The notes: a model not told the origin generated them from the sequence alone. Positions 12,522 to 24,975 are shown, counted from the stretch's first letter. The stretch is 64,000 nucleotides of DNA from Agapanthus africanus (GCA_030015575.1 CM057338.1:827754353-827818352), one strand, 5' to 3'. Program-made: numbers and translations.

Positions 12522-12534
12522 TGGTATTAGAGCC
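12522..12534 (+). other. Primer binding site, initiator tRNA-Met type (first copia unit)
   Basis: TGGTATTAGAGCC matches the complement of the plant initiator tRNA-Met 3' end (TGGTATCAGAGC) with one difference. It lies 1 bp after the LTR end, as in most plant copia elements. Confidence 0.9.
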
Positions 12535-12713
12535 TAGCTAGAGCATTAGGCGTTGCATAGAGGAAATTAAAAGTCCGAACGAACTCCGAATAACCAAATT
12601 TTCCCATTTTCTGGAAAAATTTTCAAAAGTTGAAATTTTTCATATTAAAAATATTTAGAAAATTATGCAGGTAATTCTATGGACCCTCTTGAAGAACGAG
12701 TCCCTAACTCGCT

Positions 12714-12774
12714 TTAGTGACCGCGGAACCGCGGCCAAAACATGGTTTTGGCGGCGGTTCCGCGGCGCCACTAA
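12714..12774. repeat. 61-bp hairpin carrying the GC-rich palindrome pair
   Basis: TTAGTG at the left pairs with CACTAA at the right. Between them CCGCGGAACCGCGG (12721-12734) and GCGGCGGTTCCGCGGC (12751-12766) pair, then CCAAAAC with GTTTTGG, leaving a loop of a few bases. The equivalent at 34708-34764 is slightly diverged. As RNA this would be a very stable stem about 190 bases from the primer binding site. Confidence 0.85.
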
Positions 12775-14004
12775 GGAGGCAAGGGACGGCACTTCAACGG
12801 TTGGTCCATTGGTACTGGAGCATGCTTCTGGGAAATTTTAAGAGTGCTTAAGAGTTGAGCTCGCTAGGAATTTTGGGAATTCGTTAATTCGATCGAATTG
12901 TTTAACGTCGTCTAGCTTTCTGTAATGAGATACAATAATTGGAATCCACAAATATATTTGTTGAGTGTAAATCTAACATTTCGGTGTCGGGTGTAATCGA
13001 AAATCTTATTGAATTATCCGACTTATTTTGAAAAGGTGTTTTCATGGGTGAGACCTAAATGCGAGCCTTACATTGTTAGGCATGAAATCTTGGATATGTG
13101 ATATCTCAGGTTTATGATGTTTAAGGGCAGTTACGATTCCAATTGTTGTGGTTTTTCATTTTCCTTTCTGTGACCGTAAGTGTAGTATGTGGTGTATTGC
13201 CGGTTTTGTTGCTATACATCAACGACAATTGGGATACGCATATTTACTTACGTTGATGACATGTGATGTTATGTGTTGCTGTGATAAGTTATATTGGATC
13301 GTCGTGATTTGAATAGCCGGGGGTTTTATGTGAGATGAGAGTTTTTCATTTTCATTCATGTAAAATTCATTGTATGTAATATTTTTTTATTGGGGCACTT
13401 CCGGGTTGAGGATGACGTCACCATTGTATATTATTTACTTTTCCGCATTAGAATAGACCTAAAAAGGGGAGCATAAGTAACCGGGTTCTAGGGTCCAGTG
13501 GGAGGACATCTCAAGGAGTCGAGACCGGGTCTCCTAACCCTAGAATTGGTAGGGTTGCTTGCCGCTCTCGTAGGGGTCTCGGGATGTAGGTTTGGCTATT
13601 CATCACGACCGTGGAATCCGTGTTTTATAGAGGTTCAAAATAAAACATGGACCTCCTAGTATATCCAATATTTCATATGTTATCCTCTGCTGCTAATATT
13701 CTGTGATGTGATCATTTTATATGCGTGAGACGAATGCTTTATATATGATATATAATAAACGTTGCTTATGTCTTACACCCGTGCTAGTCCCGCGCCGGTA
13801 TGCCGTTAGTTAAGTAACCTAACGGTGCATAACGGGACACTGTGGCGAATGCATATGGCATAAGCGTACGTTGTATTTTCGTTTCTTCTGTGATACTTAG
13901 GAAGCATAAATGATGGGAATTCATTAATGAGATTAACGAAAGAAAAAGAAACCTAAAAGATGTTGTAGAATCAAATTTTCAAAAAGGGTAGCTCTAGTTT
14001 TTTC

Positions 14005-14250
14005 TTTGCATAGCGGTATTCCTTATAGAATATCCATCACATTATTCGATAAGGAAAGAGCCGAGATCCCTCACGGGAGTGACCTCTTTAGCGAAACTAG
14101 CAGATGCTACAATTCACTCGGTTTTGTTTTTGATTGCTTCTATAGTTCTTGCTTTGCATAGCGGTATTTATGAAATATCCTGCTCCTTATTCGATAAGGA
14201 AAGAGCCGAGATCCCTTCACCGGGAGTGACCTATTTAGCGAAGCTAGTAA
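14005..14250. repeat. Two-copy tandem repeat in the copia leader
   Basis: A segment starting CTTTGCATAGCGGTATT and containing TCGATAAGGAAAGAGCCGAG and GGGAGTGACC occurs twice, offset by about 145 bp. The same duplication is present at 36003-36245 and 48108-48350, so it is older than these copies. Confidence 0.75.
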
Positions 14251-15027
14251 AATCCTCAAAAACACTCCTTTTCAAAATCACTTGTTTCTGCAACGATATC
14301 AAGTCCATTATGCTCATGGTTTTCTTAAAAACCTGTGTAGCCCTCTGTCATTTCAGATAAGTCCTACTTGGTATTCGTGCTGCGTTTGTTGACCTTGTTA
14401 GGGCGTAGTGTACGGTAGCTAATTAGTGTTTATCTGCTAAAGCATGAGATGTGATTGGATTAGGGTAGTCGTACGGCCTTGTTGACCTTGTCAAGGGTCA
14501 TGCGGGTGGATTTAATTCAATCAGGAAATGATGGGTTAAACTTGACTTGCGATATATGGTTTGTTGACCTTCTCAAGGTCATAGATCGCTAGGGGCAAAA
14601 TATTATCGGGAATTTCAAGTGTTGAAATTCGCAATGAGATTGCATACCTTCTATGAGATAGTTGGATCCCGATACCCACTGCGAGTAAGAGTTACTCCTG
14701 GGAAAGTTTTACATATGACAATTAGTCGATCAAGTAGGTGTCTAGAAAGGTGTTAAACGGGGTTATGCCTCTGGGAAAATGAGGTTTATTCTAATTAGGT
14801 CCGTGCGAAAGCACGGGGAATCTCCCTCAGAGTACCAACACTGGCCTGGCCGAAAGATTGGCAAACTTGTAAGGTGTAATTAATCCTGGCTAGTCTTACC
14901 TTTAAGGGTTTGAAGGAAGATTTGATGAAAACAGTGGGAGCCATCCTGATTAGATAAGATAATAACCAATCTAATCTTGCAAGAGCATATGCTAAAGTGT
15001 TTTCTTCTCTCTCTCTCCAGGTAGCGA

Positions 15028-18000
15028 CCATGTCAGGCCTTAATCAGGATAATAATATGGATGTATTGACCGAACCCGCTTATTATACTGAGCAGGGGAA
15101 CGTTGTTTCCGTTCTTTCTTATAATTGTTATAAGACAGAACATGAAATAGGGGAATATCCGGATTCCTACGCCGCCCAAATGAAGAATAAGCATGTTGAT
15201 GCCTCTTGTTCGGGTGTGCTAGTAATCGAGAACTGTTTCTCTGTTCACTCTACGTCCTGGGTATTAGATACCGGATCGGGATCCCACATATGTAATATGT
15301 TACATGGGTTACGGAAAGGTAGAGAACTGGAAGAGGGTGATCATTCCATAAGAGTAGGGAATGGTGCAAATGTTGCAGCCAAAGCAGTTGGCGAATATCA
15401 CCTTATGTTACCAAATGGTAATACATTGATTCTGAACGAATGCTATTACATTCCGACCCTGATATGCAATCTTATATCAGTTTTTTTATTAAGTAAAGAA
15501 GGATATAATTTTGTAGTACAGGATAATGTTATGAACATCTTCCTAAATCAAAAGTTGATTGGATCAGGCTCGTTAAATAATGGAATATACGTTCTAAACC
15601 AAACCACGGTTCTTAATGTACAAAACACACACAAGAGGAAGAGTTCAAAAATGAACGAATCCTTCTTGTGGCATTGTAGACTAGATCATATCAATGCGAC
15701 ACGACTAGCTAAGTTACATAAGGATGGATATTTGAATCCGTTCGAATTTTCATCTTATGACACTTGTCAGTCATGTCTCAAAGACAAAATGACCAAAACT
15801 CCGTTTAGTGGACACGGAGAAAGAGTTAAGGAACTCTTAGGACTGATACATAGTGATGTATGTGGTCCTATGTCTACACATGCCAAGAATGGTTCCTCAT
15901 ACATCATTACATTCACTGACGATCTCTCAAGATAAGGACATGTGTTCCTGTTAAAACACAAGTTTGAAGCTTTTGATAAATTCAAAGAATATAAACACGA
16001 AGTAGAGAACCAAACGGGTAAAAGTATTAAAATCCTACGATCTGATCGAGGAGGAGAATACTTGAGCAATGAATTCCTGGACTATCTAAAAGAGAATGGA
16101 ATTCACTCTCAGCTTACTCCTCCCTATACACCACAGCACAACGGTGTATCGGAACGGAGGAATCGCACCCTATTAGATATGGTGCGCTCTATGATGAGCA
16201 CCGCTGAGTTGCCTATTTCTTTTTGGGGCTATACGCTTGAGACAGCAGCATACCTATTGAATCAAGTTCCATCTAAATCTGTACCTACCACACCGTATGA
16301 GATATGGTGTGGGAAGAGACCATATCTTAAATAAGTTAAGATATGGGGTTGTCCGGCCTATGTCAAAAGGAAAAATCCAAACAAGCTCGAGACACGATCA
16401 GTTCTTTTCAAGTTTATGGGATATCCAAAGAATTCATATGGATATTTTTTCTACCACGGTGAGGAACAAAAGGTGTTTGTTGCTCAACATGCCACATTTT
16501 TAGAAAAGGAATTTCTTGCAAAGAAAATTAGTGGCAAAGAAGTAGAACTGGAAGAAGTTCCAGCTACACAGACTACAACTGAAGATTTAGTGGAACCAAA
16601 GGATTCGATAGATCCTGACGAACCCCAGCCTCTCTGCCGATCTAGTAGGGTTCCTCATCCACCTGAGAGATACTACGGTTTTCTCATTGATGGTGGGAGC
16701 GGAGAATGCATCATGGAATATGATGACCCGACTAGCTTCAAGCAGACCATCACGAGTGGGGACTCTGTGAAGTGGCTGGATGCAATGCGATCTGAGATGG
16801 AATCCATGTACACCAACAAAGTATGGACTTTAGAAGTTGCTCCTGAAGGGGTAAAACCCATTGGGAGCAAATGGATCTTTAAGAAGAAACTTGGTGTAGA
16901 TGGAAAAGTTGAGACTTTCAAAGCTAGACTTGTTGCAAAGGGTTTTCGTCAACGATCAGGTGTGGATTATGACGAAACCTTTTCTTCAGTGGCTATGCTT
17001 AAGTCCATCCGGATCTTACTTGCCATTGCTGCATACCATGACTACGAAATCTGGCAAATGGATGTTAAGACCGCCTTTCTATATGGTGATTTAGAGGAGT
17101 GCGTGTACATAACTCAGCCAGAGGGCTTCGTAGACAGTGGGAGCAGCGGAAAGGTGTGCAAGCTGCTTAAATCCATTTTACGGGTTAAAGCAGGCATCGT
17201 GGAGTTGGAACATCTGTTTTGATGTTGTAGTCAAAGAGTTTGACTTCATCAAGAACGTAGATGAACCTTGTATTTACAAGAAGGTGGCAGAGAGTAAGGT
17301 TGTCTTTCTCGTATTGTACATGGATGACATACTCTTGATGGGAAATGATGTTCCTATGCTACACTCGGTCAAGCTCTTCTTATCACATAGATTCTCAATG
17401 AAAGATCTAGGTGATGCCTTCTGCATTTTGGGGATTAAAATTTTAGAGATAGATCTAAAAGGATACTGAGATTGTCCCAATCCAGGTACATTGACACCAT
17501 ACTATAGAGGTTTAGTATGGAAGAATCTAAGCGTGGGAACTTACCCATGATCTCTGGACTCACTCTCTCCAAAGAGTGTCTCCCAAGACTGATTTATAGA
17601 GAGCTCGCATGCAAGGGATACCCTATGCTTCGGCAGTAGGCTCTATCATGTATGCGATACTGTGTACCAGACCCGATATAGCATACTCACTAAGTGTAGT
17701 GAGTAGGTATCAAGCAGATCCAGGGGAGAGTCACTGGACAGCTATGAAGAACATTCTCAAGTACTTGAGAAGGACTAAAGAGATGTTCTTGGTATATGGT
17801 AACGGAGAAATCCAGGTGGAGTCCTTTACCGATTCGAGCTTCCAAAGTGATAAGGACGACTCTAAGTCGCACTCGGGATTTTTCTTTACCCTCAATGGAG
17901 GGGCGGTGTGTTGGAAGAGTTCCAAACAGGAAATCGTGGCAGACTAGACGATGGAGGCTGAATACATCGCTACCAACGATACTGCCAAAGAGGCTGTCTG

Positions 18001-18304
18001 GATGAAGAAGTTCATAACTGAACTTGGTGTGGTTCCGTCCATTGAACATCCAATACCTTTATATTGTGATAACAATGGAGCTATGGCTTTGGCCAAGGAA
18101 CCCAGGTCCCATCAGAGATCCAGGCATATTCTGAGGCGGTATCACCTGATCCGGGGGATAGTTGATCGCCACGAGATCGAGGTCAGAAGAGTTGACACGA
18201 AGGACAACACTGCGGATCCACTCACGAAGGCCATACCCCATATACAATTTGAGAGACTCTTCGAGATGTTGGGTATGAGATACTACAACAGCTGGCCTTA
18301 GTGC
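15028..18304 (+). pseudogene. pol: Copia pol region (protease, integrase, RT, RNase H), first unit
   Basis: The Pol domains appear in the copia order. The protease has the DTG triad at 15267-15275 (STSWVLDTGSGSHICN). The integrase has its zinc-binding part near 15665-15780 and core motifs HSDVCGPM (about 15850), SDRGGEY (about 16038) and PPYTPQHNGVSERRN (about 16120). RT runs from about 16770 with MDVKTAFLYGDLEE and YMDDILLMGND (YMDD at 17317-17328). RNase H (about 17815-18240) has SGFFFTLNGGAV and the end motif DTKDNTADPLTKA. This set resembles the Angela/TAR/Tork group, close to BARE/Wis-type elements. The segment before the protease starts MSGLNQDNNMDVLTEP and shows no capsid domain or zinc knuckle. 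It is a fossil with about half a dozen breaks. Confidence 0.88.
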
Positions 18305-18315
18305 AAGTGGGAGAT
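18305..18315 (+). other. Copia polypurine tract
   Basis: AAGTGGGAGAT lies directly before the TGTTAG start of LTR 2. The same tract precedes the 3' LTR at 51940. Confidence 0.85.
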
Positions 18316-19032
18316 TGTTAGTTATGTATATGCCCTAGAGGCCATTGTTGTACATATGATGTATAATACAATGGATGCTTGGATATATATAGAGAGGACT
18401 TTCTTGCTCAACATGATAGTATGCTATCTGGTTTCACATTGTCTTAACATGTTGACTTGTATTGTATTACTGTCATACTCTCACATGTTGATAAAGCCCT
18501 TAGGATATGGACTTGACTATTAGGACTATGATGCAGATCATACTAGTGGGGCCAGGGTAGTTCACGAGTACATCCTATAATTGTTCCTAGTCGAGGGTGT
18601 ATCGAGACAGGGCATTGATACTCCTGAGTAGACTAGCGTATACGCATCTTGACCCATATGATGGGCGATGGATGATCCCACATCCATTGGTGTTTGACAT
18701 CAAAAATGGTGTACGGGTGCTTAGTGGAGACTGGGTACACTGAACGGACTCACCGAGAACTCCTAGATGGTATTATACCTATCGTTAGATAGCAGTTTTC
18801 TGGTGACACTGGTGCAGGTTAGTCTGTAGACCCGAGATCGTCATAGAGTCTTGTGTGATTCCCACTGTGCTTTGATTTCCACCTTACCACGTTCATGAGG
18901 ACATACAAAATGGTGGCTTTTGGGTACAGTCCCAAATCACATGGAGGCAATGAGCGATAGGAAGGGCTTCGTCTCCCCCGATATTGGGGGTTGATGTTGC
19001 GCTGTGTTCGATTGGCTATAACTGGAAGTCCA
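18316..19032 (+). mobile_element. Copia LTR 2 (shared middle LTR), first piece
   Basis: It begins TGTTAGTTATGTATATGCCC and matches the starts of the LTRs at 43758 and 51940. It is interrupted at 19033 by the composite gypsy element and resumes after 32988. The last 5 bases (GTCCA) are the left target copy. Confidence 0.87.
19028..19032. repeat. Target site duplication of the composite element, left copy (GTCCA)
   Basis: GTCCA here and GTCCC at 32989-32993 flank the composite element with one mismatch. Related copia LTRs have GTCCT or ATCCC at this place (37338, 44458), so a single original GTCCC with one later change is likely. Confidence 0.75.
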
Positions 19033-19428
19033 TGTTCACACCATAATATTGCATTATTAAATTCCCCATTCTTATTCTTTTTATAAATAAACAGGTGCTT
19101 TTGACGCATGTCTACTACATGTTACAGGTTACAGGTTACAGGTTCTTGGACAGAAAACAGTGAAAACGATGTAAAGACGATGAAAATATGGACTTTAACT
19201 AACAAACAGAGGACTCTTGATCAAGCCTACATCAAAGATAAAATTCACAAAGTACAAGGCAACGCAAGGTCCAAGATTACAAAGCGAACGGTTAAAAAGC
19301 CATTGCAAATTGTTCACTGGAGATCTGGAACCAATGTAGAAGCCCAATTGATAAAAGAACCAAAGAACCAGAAGCCCCAAGAAACCCAGAACATAGCCCA
19401 AAAGTTTCAGCACCCAATCTTGTCAAAG

Positions 19429-19476
19429 GGCCGCGGAATCGCGGCCCAAGCCCACAATTGCCGCGGTTCCGCGGCC
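19429..19476. repeat. Paired GC-rich palindromes in the outer LTR
   Basis: The arms are GGCCGCGGAATCGCGGCC (19429-19446) and GCCGCGGTTCCGCGGCC (19460-19476). They lie about 125 bp upstream of the TATA box. The 3' LTR copy is at 32033-32080. Confidence 0.87.
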
Positions 19477-19600
19477 GTATAAAGCCCGTACTTGGATTAA
19501 ATTTTACCATAATATTGTAGCGGCTCTGAAAAGATTTCCTAAGGGCTATTTTTGTAATTTCAGACATGCGAATCAGATGTAACCTAGGGTTTCCTATTCT

Positions 19601-19610
19601 CTATAAATAG
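19601..19610 (+). promoter_or_regulatory. TATA box in the outer LTR
   Basis: CTATAAATAG is identical to the box in Athila-like element 1 and is kept at 32205-32214 in the other outer LTR. Confidence 0.68.
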
Positions 19611-20386
19611 GAACTCTAATCAATGTATTTCTTTATGCCTCCTTTTAATAATAAATTCCGAATTCTTTATGGAGAGCATCGGTGCCTCTTTTCGATTCAG
19701 AAATTCAGATCTGACAAACCTGCTTTGATGATTGGAGAGAGCCATCTGTAAGTAGATTTAATTAATTGCTCTAGTTTAGATTTTAATTCTTTACCCTAGG
19801 TAGATTTAATTCATTGCCGTAGAAAATTGTTTAGAGTTAGCTTTGGGGAAGGCTTTTGAGAGATGAGATCTCCCATCCCTTTCTTACCCATCAAATATTT
19901 ACAATAGGACTCCATGCATACACGCACACACCGCGCCCTACGGCATCCTACCCCTTGAGGTAACGATGACACCGTAGTATAAAGGCCCGGTTGCGCGCGT
20001 TTTCCATGGAGGTTAGGGTAAGGATCTCTAAAGGAAGGACAAGAACCTAGAGGAAGGAACACCTTCCCGAATGGATCTAATCCCCTTTATTGATAATCAC
20101 CATAACTTCTCATAGATCTTCATTTGGGTATAGAAAGCGTTGAGATTTACTTGCATTTCCAAACCATCCCTAAACCTAACCCTAGCAAGACTAGATCTAG
20201 ATAATTTTAGATAGATAAATTTAGACTTTAGATTTAATAATCAATCCGAACACCCTTCGGAATTAACTCGTTAGCGCGATTAGGAGATTCACAACATCCC
20301 TGTAGACCGACCCGTACTCACCGGCTAGCTTCATGCGACGCCGTTCTTGATTGCGATAATAGTTAGTTTTTGACATACAAATCAAA

Positions 20387-20427
20387 TGGCGTCGTTGCCG
20401 GGGATCGAATGGCGCCGTTGCCGGGGA
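20387..20427 (+). other. Two tandem tRNA-Asp primer binding sites
   Basis: TGGCGTCGTTGCCGGGGA (20387-20404, one mismatch) is followed by TGGCGCCGTTGCCGGGGA (20410-20427, perfect match to the tRNA-Asp complement). The sites are separated by TCGAA. A single copy is usual; Athila-like element 1 has one. Confidence 0.85.
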
Positions 20428-21558
20428 TGGCGTAAAATTTCTTTTGTGTAATTTCGGGTTGATATAAATTTTTAAAATCATAAAAATCTGAAAATATAAA
20501 AAAGTATAAAAAAATTTATCAATTTTTATCTGTTTGAAGGGTTTATTGTTTGAATCTTGCAAGAACAGCGAAAAATCGCGGATCTGGAATTTTACAGAAG
20601 GCAAATCAGAAAAGTGCACATCGGAACAGAGGTGGATTGACACAACAGAGCCATACAAATTTTCTGGAGACCTGAACCCCCCACAACACCGCGGTTCCGC
20701 CACAATTACCCTATCAAAACCGCGGTTCCGCGGCTTTCTGTTGGCTTCTCTGCGCAAAAATTGCTTGGTTTGTTTCCTCATTCTCCCCTCTGCGAATCCC
20801 CATATATCTTCTGTCAAATTTTCTGCAGAATTTCTTTGCGCTAAAAAATCTTCTTCTCCCTTCTAAATAACAGATTTTCTGCAGGTTTCTTTGCGCCGCG
20901 CTAAAAAATTGATTACAAGTGAATTTAATGTTTTCCATAATTTAATCGGACTTTAAGGGGCTAATTGACCAAACTCAGATTGGGTGGGGATTTCATCACC
21001 CTTCCCAGGACCCCAGAAAGCACTTAAAGCATTTGCATTGACCACAATTAATTAAAAAATACTAGACTCAGCCCTAAGGACTTCGAGCTCAATAGGAAAA
21101 GGACTAGTATAGGCATCGACCGTTTATCCTAACCTGACTTTGCGGTGTCTAGGCAAGTGTGTCTAGGCTAGTGGTTATTAATTAGGCCCACTATTGTGGT
21201 TCCTTCCCACTTACCTAGCACTTACCTGGCCGCAATTGGCGGTGAAGAGGTGGTTTGAGGTCCTATTTCTAGCCCTAGTTAGGAGCTGTCTAGATGACCT
21301 AGGTAACCCTAGATCTAGGCCTGATTGTGCATGTGTGGTTGATAGCATTTGTGTCACGAGTCTCTTTTCAAAAAAAAAAAATCTCTTTGCAAAACTCTCA
21401 CAAAGAAAAAGAAAAAGAAAAATCTTTCCAAAACTTGCAACTTGTCGCTAAAGGAAACTTGCACCTCACTTACACCACTTCCTTTCATTGACGTTATCTT
21501 ACCTCCACATTCTGTCTTTCATTTTTTTTTCTTTCTGACTGCACTACCCCTTTAGTGT
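20428..21558 (+). other. Leader of the first half of composite element 2
   Basis: No coding region is recognised. A GC-rich palindrome pair lies at 20689-20734 (CCGCGGTTCCGCC and CCGCGGTTCCGCGGC). Twin CTGCAG...TTTGCGC...GCTAAAAAAT segments (20822-20910) resemble 2295-2375 and 27990-28060. The block 21045-21335 is highly conserved with 2520-2840. Confidence 0.72.
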
Positions 21559-24500
21559 ATGTCACTTTGGACTAGGGACACTGGCGCCCGATTAGTCCGT
21601 GTTTCGTTGGTACCGACCGACGAACCCTTCGACACCGAAGTCGACATTCCGTCCACTTTCTTACCTCCACCTTCAAATTCTTTCTCCGAAGGCATGTCGG
21701 GATTCAACCCCAACAATACCTTACCGACGGGAATGATTCCACCTCCGTTAGGTGTGAATAACCCGAATCAACCGTCTGTTGAAGCGCCCGCACGAGTTGC
21801 GCTCCAGGATCTATTTTACCCTGTCTGCACTTCTTTACCTACCTGTCTTTCACCCCCACCGGAAAATGGGGACAATTTTGAAATAAAACCACATTTCATC
21901 AATATGCTGCCAAAATTTCACGGTTTGGAATCCGAAGATACGTATATTTTTATTAATAAATTCCAAAATGTTTGCTCTATGATGAAAACGACCCAATTAA
22001 GTGATGACGCTATAAGGCTAAGGGTCATTCCTTTTACCTTATGTGACCTAGCCGAGAAGTGGCTATACAGCACCGCATCACATTCCATTAGAAATTGGGA
22101 TGAGTTTGTAAAAGCTTTTCTTAAAAAGTTCTATCCTCATCACAAAACTGCTAGAATCCGTAATGAGATTATACAATTTTCACAGCTTCCTTCCGAACCA
22201 TTTTGGAAGTGTTTTGAGAGATTTAAAGATCGATCTACTCGTTCAATGCCCTCATCATGGGATCGAAAGTTGGCAACTTTTCCAAACATTATACGAGGGA
22301 TTGAATTCGGCAACGAAGCAGTTGCTAGAAACCATCTGTCAAGGTCACTTTCTCTCCAAATCTAGTGAGGAAGCGTGGCAGTTTCTTGAGGATCTTAGTG
22401 AACAAACAATTCAGTGGGAGAGTACCAAGACCACATCATCTTCTTCTAGTGGTCAATCTAGGGCAGGCATACATCAAGTAGAGATGTCGATTGCTATGAA
22501 GGCCGAGATGGCCGCTCTTACGAAAAAACTAGAAGCGATTGAGACCAAAATCTCATCGTCTTCTCCTGCCCCTATTGTGCCTCCACGAACTGTTTGTGCT
22601 TGTTGCTCGAGTCCATCACATCTCACCGAAGAGTGTCCTTACAATGCATCTACTCAAGAACAGGATCAAGTCAATGCTGCCTTTCAGCAACAACAGAGAA
22701 ACGATCCATACTCTTCGACATACAATCCGGGGTGGAGGAGTCACCTAAATTTCGCTTGGAACCAAAATCAACAATTCCAAGGAAATAACAATTTTCAAGG
22801 GCCTCCTCCACAACAACAACAAGCACCTCCACAAACTCAATTTCAACAGCAACCTTTCCAACAGCAACCTTACCCCAATCAAGTGAACAATTTTGTGCCT
22901 AACAATTCTTACGCGCCAAACAATTTTGTTCAACCAAATAATGACAAGGTTAGATCGCTCGAAAGAAGTCTAGATGCGTTCCTAAAGCAATCTACACAGT
23001 CTACAACAAGACTAGAGACTTCTATTCAATCTTTGGTGCAAAACAGTGCCTCACACGATCAAAGCATAAAATCTATTGAGGCACAAATTGCACAACTCAA
23101 TGCAGTTTTGAGCGAGCGCGAAAAAGAAAAGCTCCCATCTCAACCACTGCCCAACCCCGGCCACGCACATGCTGCATATCAACAGCAAACTCATAACGTA
23201 AACGCTGTGACCATGTTGAGATCGGGAAAATGTTGCAAAACAATGTGGGCATTCACAATGACACCCCTGCCGGTGGTTCTTCTTCACCTTCTTCTTCTTC
23301 GTTAGAGCCTGTTCTCCATCATTCACAAGGCTCTACTCCTTCTAGCTCGAACGGACCCACTTCTCACAACACGAACACATCTACACGGGGTTCCGTTCCA
23401 ACTCAACAATCTGATCCACAAAAATTGGACTTAACAACATTTCAAAATTCTCCTTTTCCAAACCGGTTGAGATCCAATAAACCAACTCCACAAATGGAGA
23501 AGATTGTTGAGCTGTTCAAACAGGTTAGCATAAATATCCCTCTTTTGGATGCAATCCAACAAGTTCCTTCATATGCAAAAATCTTAAAGGACTTATGCAC
23601 CAAAAAGAGGAAGTCACAAGTACCAAAGAAAGTTTTTGTGGCTAGTGCTATTAGCGATGCTCTTGTCAATTCTTTACCCCAAAAGCAAAAGGACCCCGGT
23701 TGTCCTACTATTTTGATAACAATTGGGGACAAGAACATAAATAGAGCACTACTAGATCTTGGTGCTAGTGTCAATTTTCTACCTTATTCTGTGTACGAGC
23801 AATTAGGCATTGGAGAGCTTAAGCCTACTCACTGTACTCTCCAAATGGCTGATCGATCAATCACCCATCCAAGGGGTGAGCTAGAGGATGTGTTGATCAA
23901 AGTTGGGGAGTTCATATTCCCCGTTGATTTTATTGTTATGGATACACAACCTCTTGCCAACTCACGGAACCAAATTCCGGTGATCCTCGGTCGACCATTT
24001 TTGGCCACTTCCAATGCCGTAATAAACTGTCGCAATGGCTCCATGACTCTATCCTTCGGGAAGACGTCTAGTGAGTTCAATATTTACAAGTTAGGAAGTC
24101 TGCCCCCCGTGCCTAATACTAGTACACGAGAAGTTTGCTCTATTCACGAAATCACGCAGGAGGACTGCGAGTTTGAAAATTTCTTGTTTGATGAGAACAG
24201 TTTTGACGCCACTAGTGCGTCCCTCCTTGAGCCTACCACAGTTGACACAACCGATATTGATTATGAATGTTTCACTTTTTCGGATGATGACGACTCACAG
24301 CCCGAATATGAGTCGTTTGAATTTTTGGATGAGTTAGTTGAACCATCCAAATCGGTTGTTTGCGGTGATTTCGAACCTGTGTTGGAGTCCTTTGAGTTTG
24401 AGGTAGATTCCCCAATGATTCTTTCGCCTCCGAAACTCGAACTCATGTCATTGCCGTCTCACCTTAAATATGCTTACATAGGTGAGAATGAGACCTTTCC

Positions 24501-24975
24501 CATTATAATATCAGCCTCTCTAGCCTTCGAGCAAGAGAACGCTATTTTAAAGGTCTTACAAGATAGGCGGCAAGTTTTCGGTTGGACTATGGCGGACATC
24601 GAGGAGATTAGTTTCCTCATAATTGAATATCACATGCAATTGATGGATGATGCCAAGTCAATAAAGGACCCACAGAAACATTTTGGGGGTATTGTGGTGA
24701 GTCAACCTCCTCCTTTAGAAGTTGAACCACCGCCATTTCTTTTAATAAGCTATGAGAATGCCAATATTCCACTGACTGCTGATCATTCTCATTCTCGTTT
24801 TGATTCATCACCACATCATATCTATTCACTTCCACACTTTCCCTACCATCACTCCTATCTTCCCCAATTCTTTTTGGATCGGTACAACATGTTCTTCCAC
24901 CAACCGACACTCTTTACAGATAAATTTTTCGACTGGTTGGTGTTGATGTTTGGTCTGTGCAAAGTCTGGCAGTAA
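21559..24975 (+). pseudogene. gag-pro: gag-protease region of composite element 2, with a distinctive tail instead of a polymerase
   Basis: This region is related to the gag-protease part of Athila-like element 1 along most of its length. It has an M-S-x-W-T-R-D start, the capsid-like core (about 21880-22330), and a CCHC zinc knuckle (about 22590-22640, CACCSSPSHLTEEC). A Gln/Pro-rich stretch follows, then a protease with LLDLGASVNFLPYS (about 23750-23790) and the acidic YECFTF...FESFEF linker (24260-24400). The relation ends shortly after the start of the RT-proximal segment (about 24660). A different tail rich in His, Phe and Pro follows (MFFHQPTLFTDKFFDW), related to the end of the frame at 28265-30100. 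RT, RNase H and integrase are absent as domains. It is a fossil with about two breaks. Confidence 0.82.

Larger units (their letters stand above)
12535..15027 (+). other. Long copia leader with hairpin and repeats (first unit)
   Basis: This 2.5-kb leader has no recognised coding region. It holds a 61-bp hairpin (12714-12774), a conserved stem at about 13801-13826 (CCGTTAG paired with CTAACGG), a two-copy tandem repeat (14005-14250), and three spaced copies of a TTGACCTTGTCAAGG-type palindrome (near 14387, 14482, 14572). The same layout returns at 34525-36868 and 46000-49130, and in diverged form at 56876-58840. A gag coding region, usually expected before the protease, is not recognised here. 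Confidence 0.75.
19033..20384 (+). repeat. 5' outer LTR of composite element 2
   Basis: The LTR is 1352 bp, starts TGTTCACACC and ends CAAATCA. It has the GC palindrome pair at 19429-19476 and a TATA box (CTATAAATAG) at 19601-19610. About 37 differences separate it from 31644-32988 by eye. A short tandem GGTTACA run lies near 19126-19142. Confidence 0.9.

Noticed and set aside
19108-19482. Open frame of about 124 codons in the outer LTR, also open at 31706-32086
   Set aside because: Both LTRs are about 97% identical, so shared openness says little. The frame lies upstream of the TATA box and resembles no known protein.
20263-20817. Minus-strand open frame of 184 codons over the LTR/leader junction
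   Set aside because: It runs across the primer binding sites and palindromes in antisense; chance is the best explanation.
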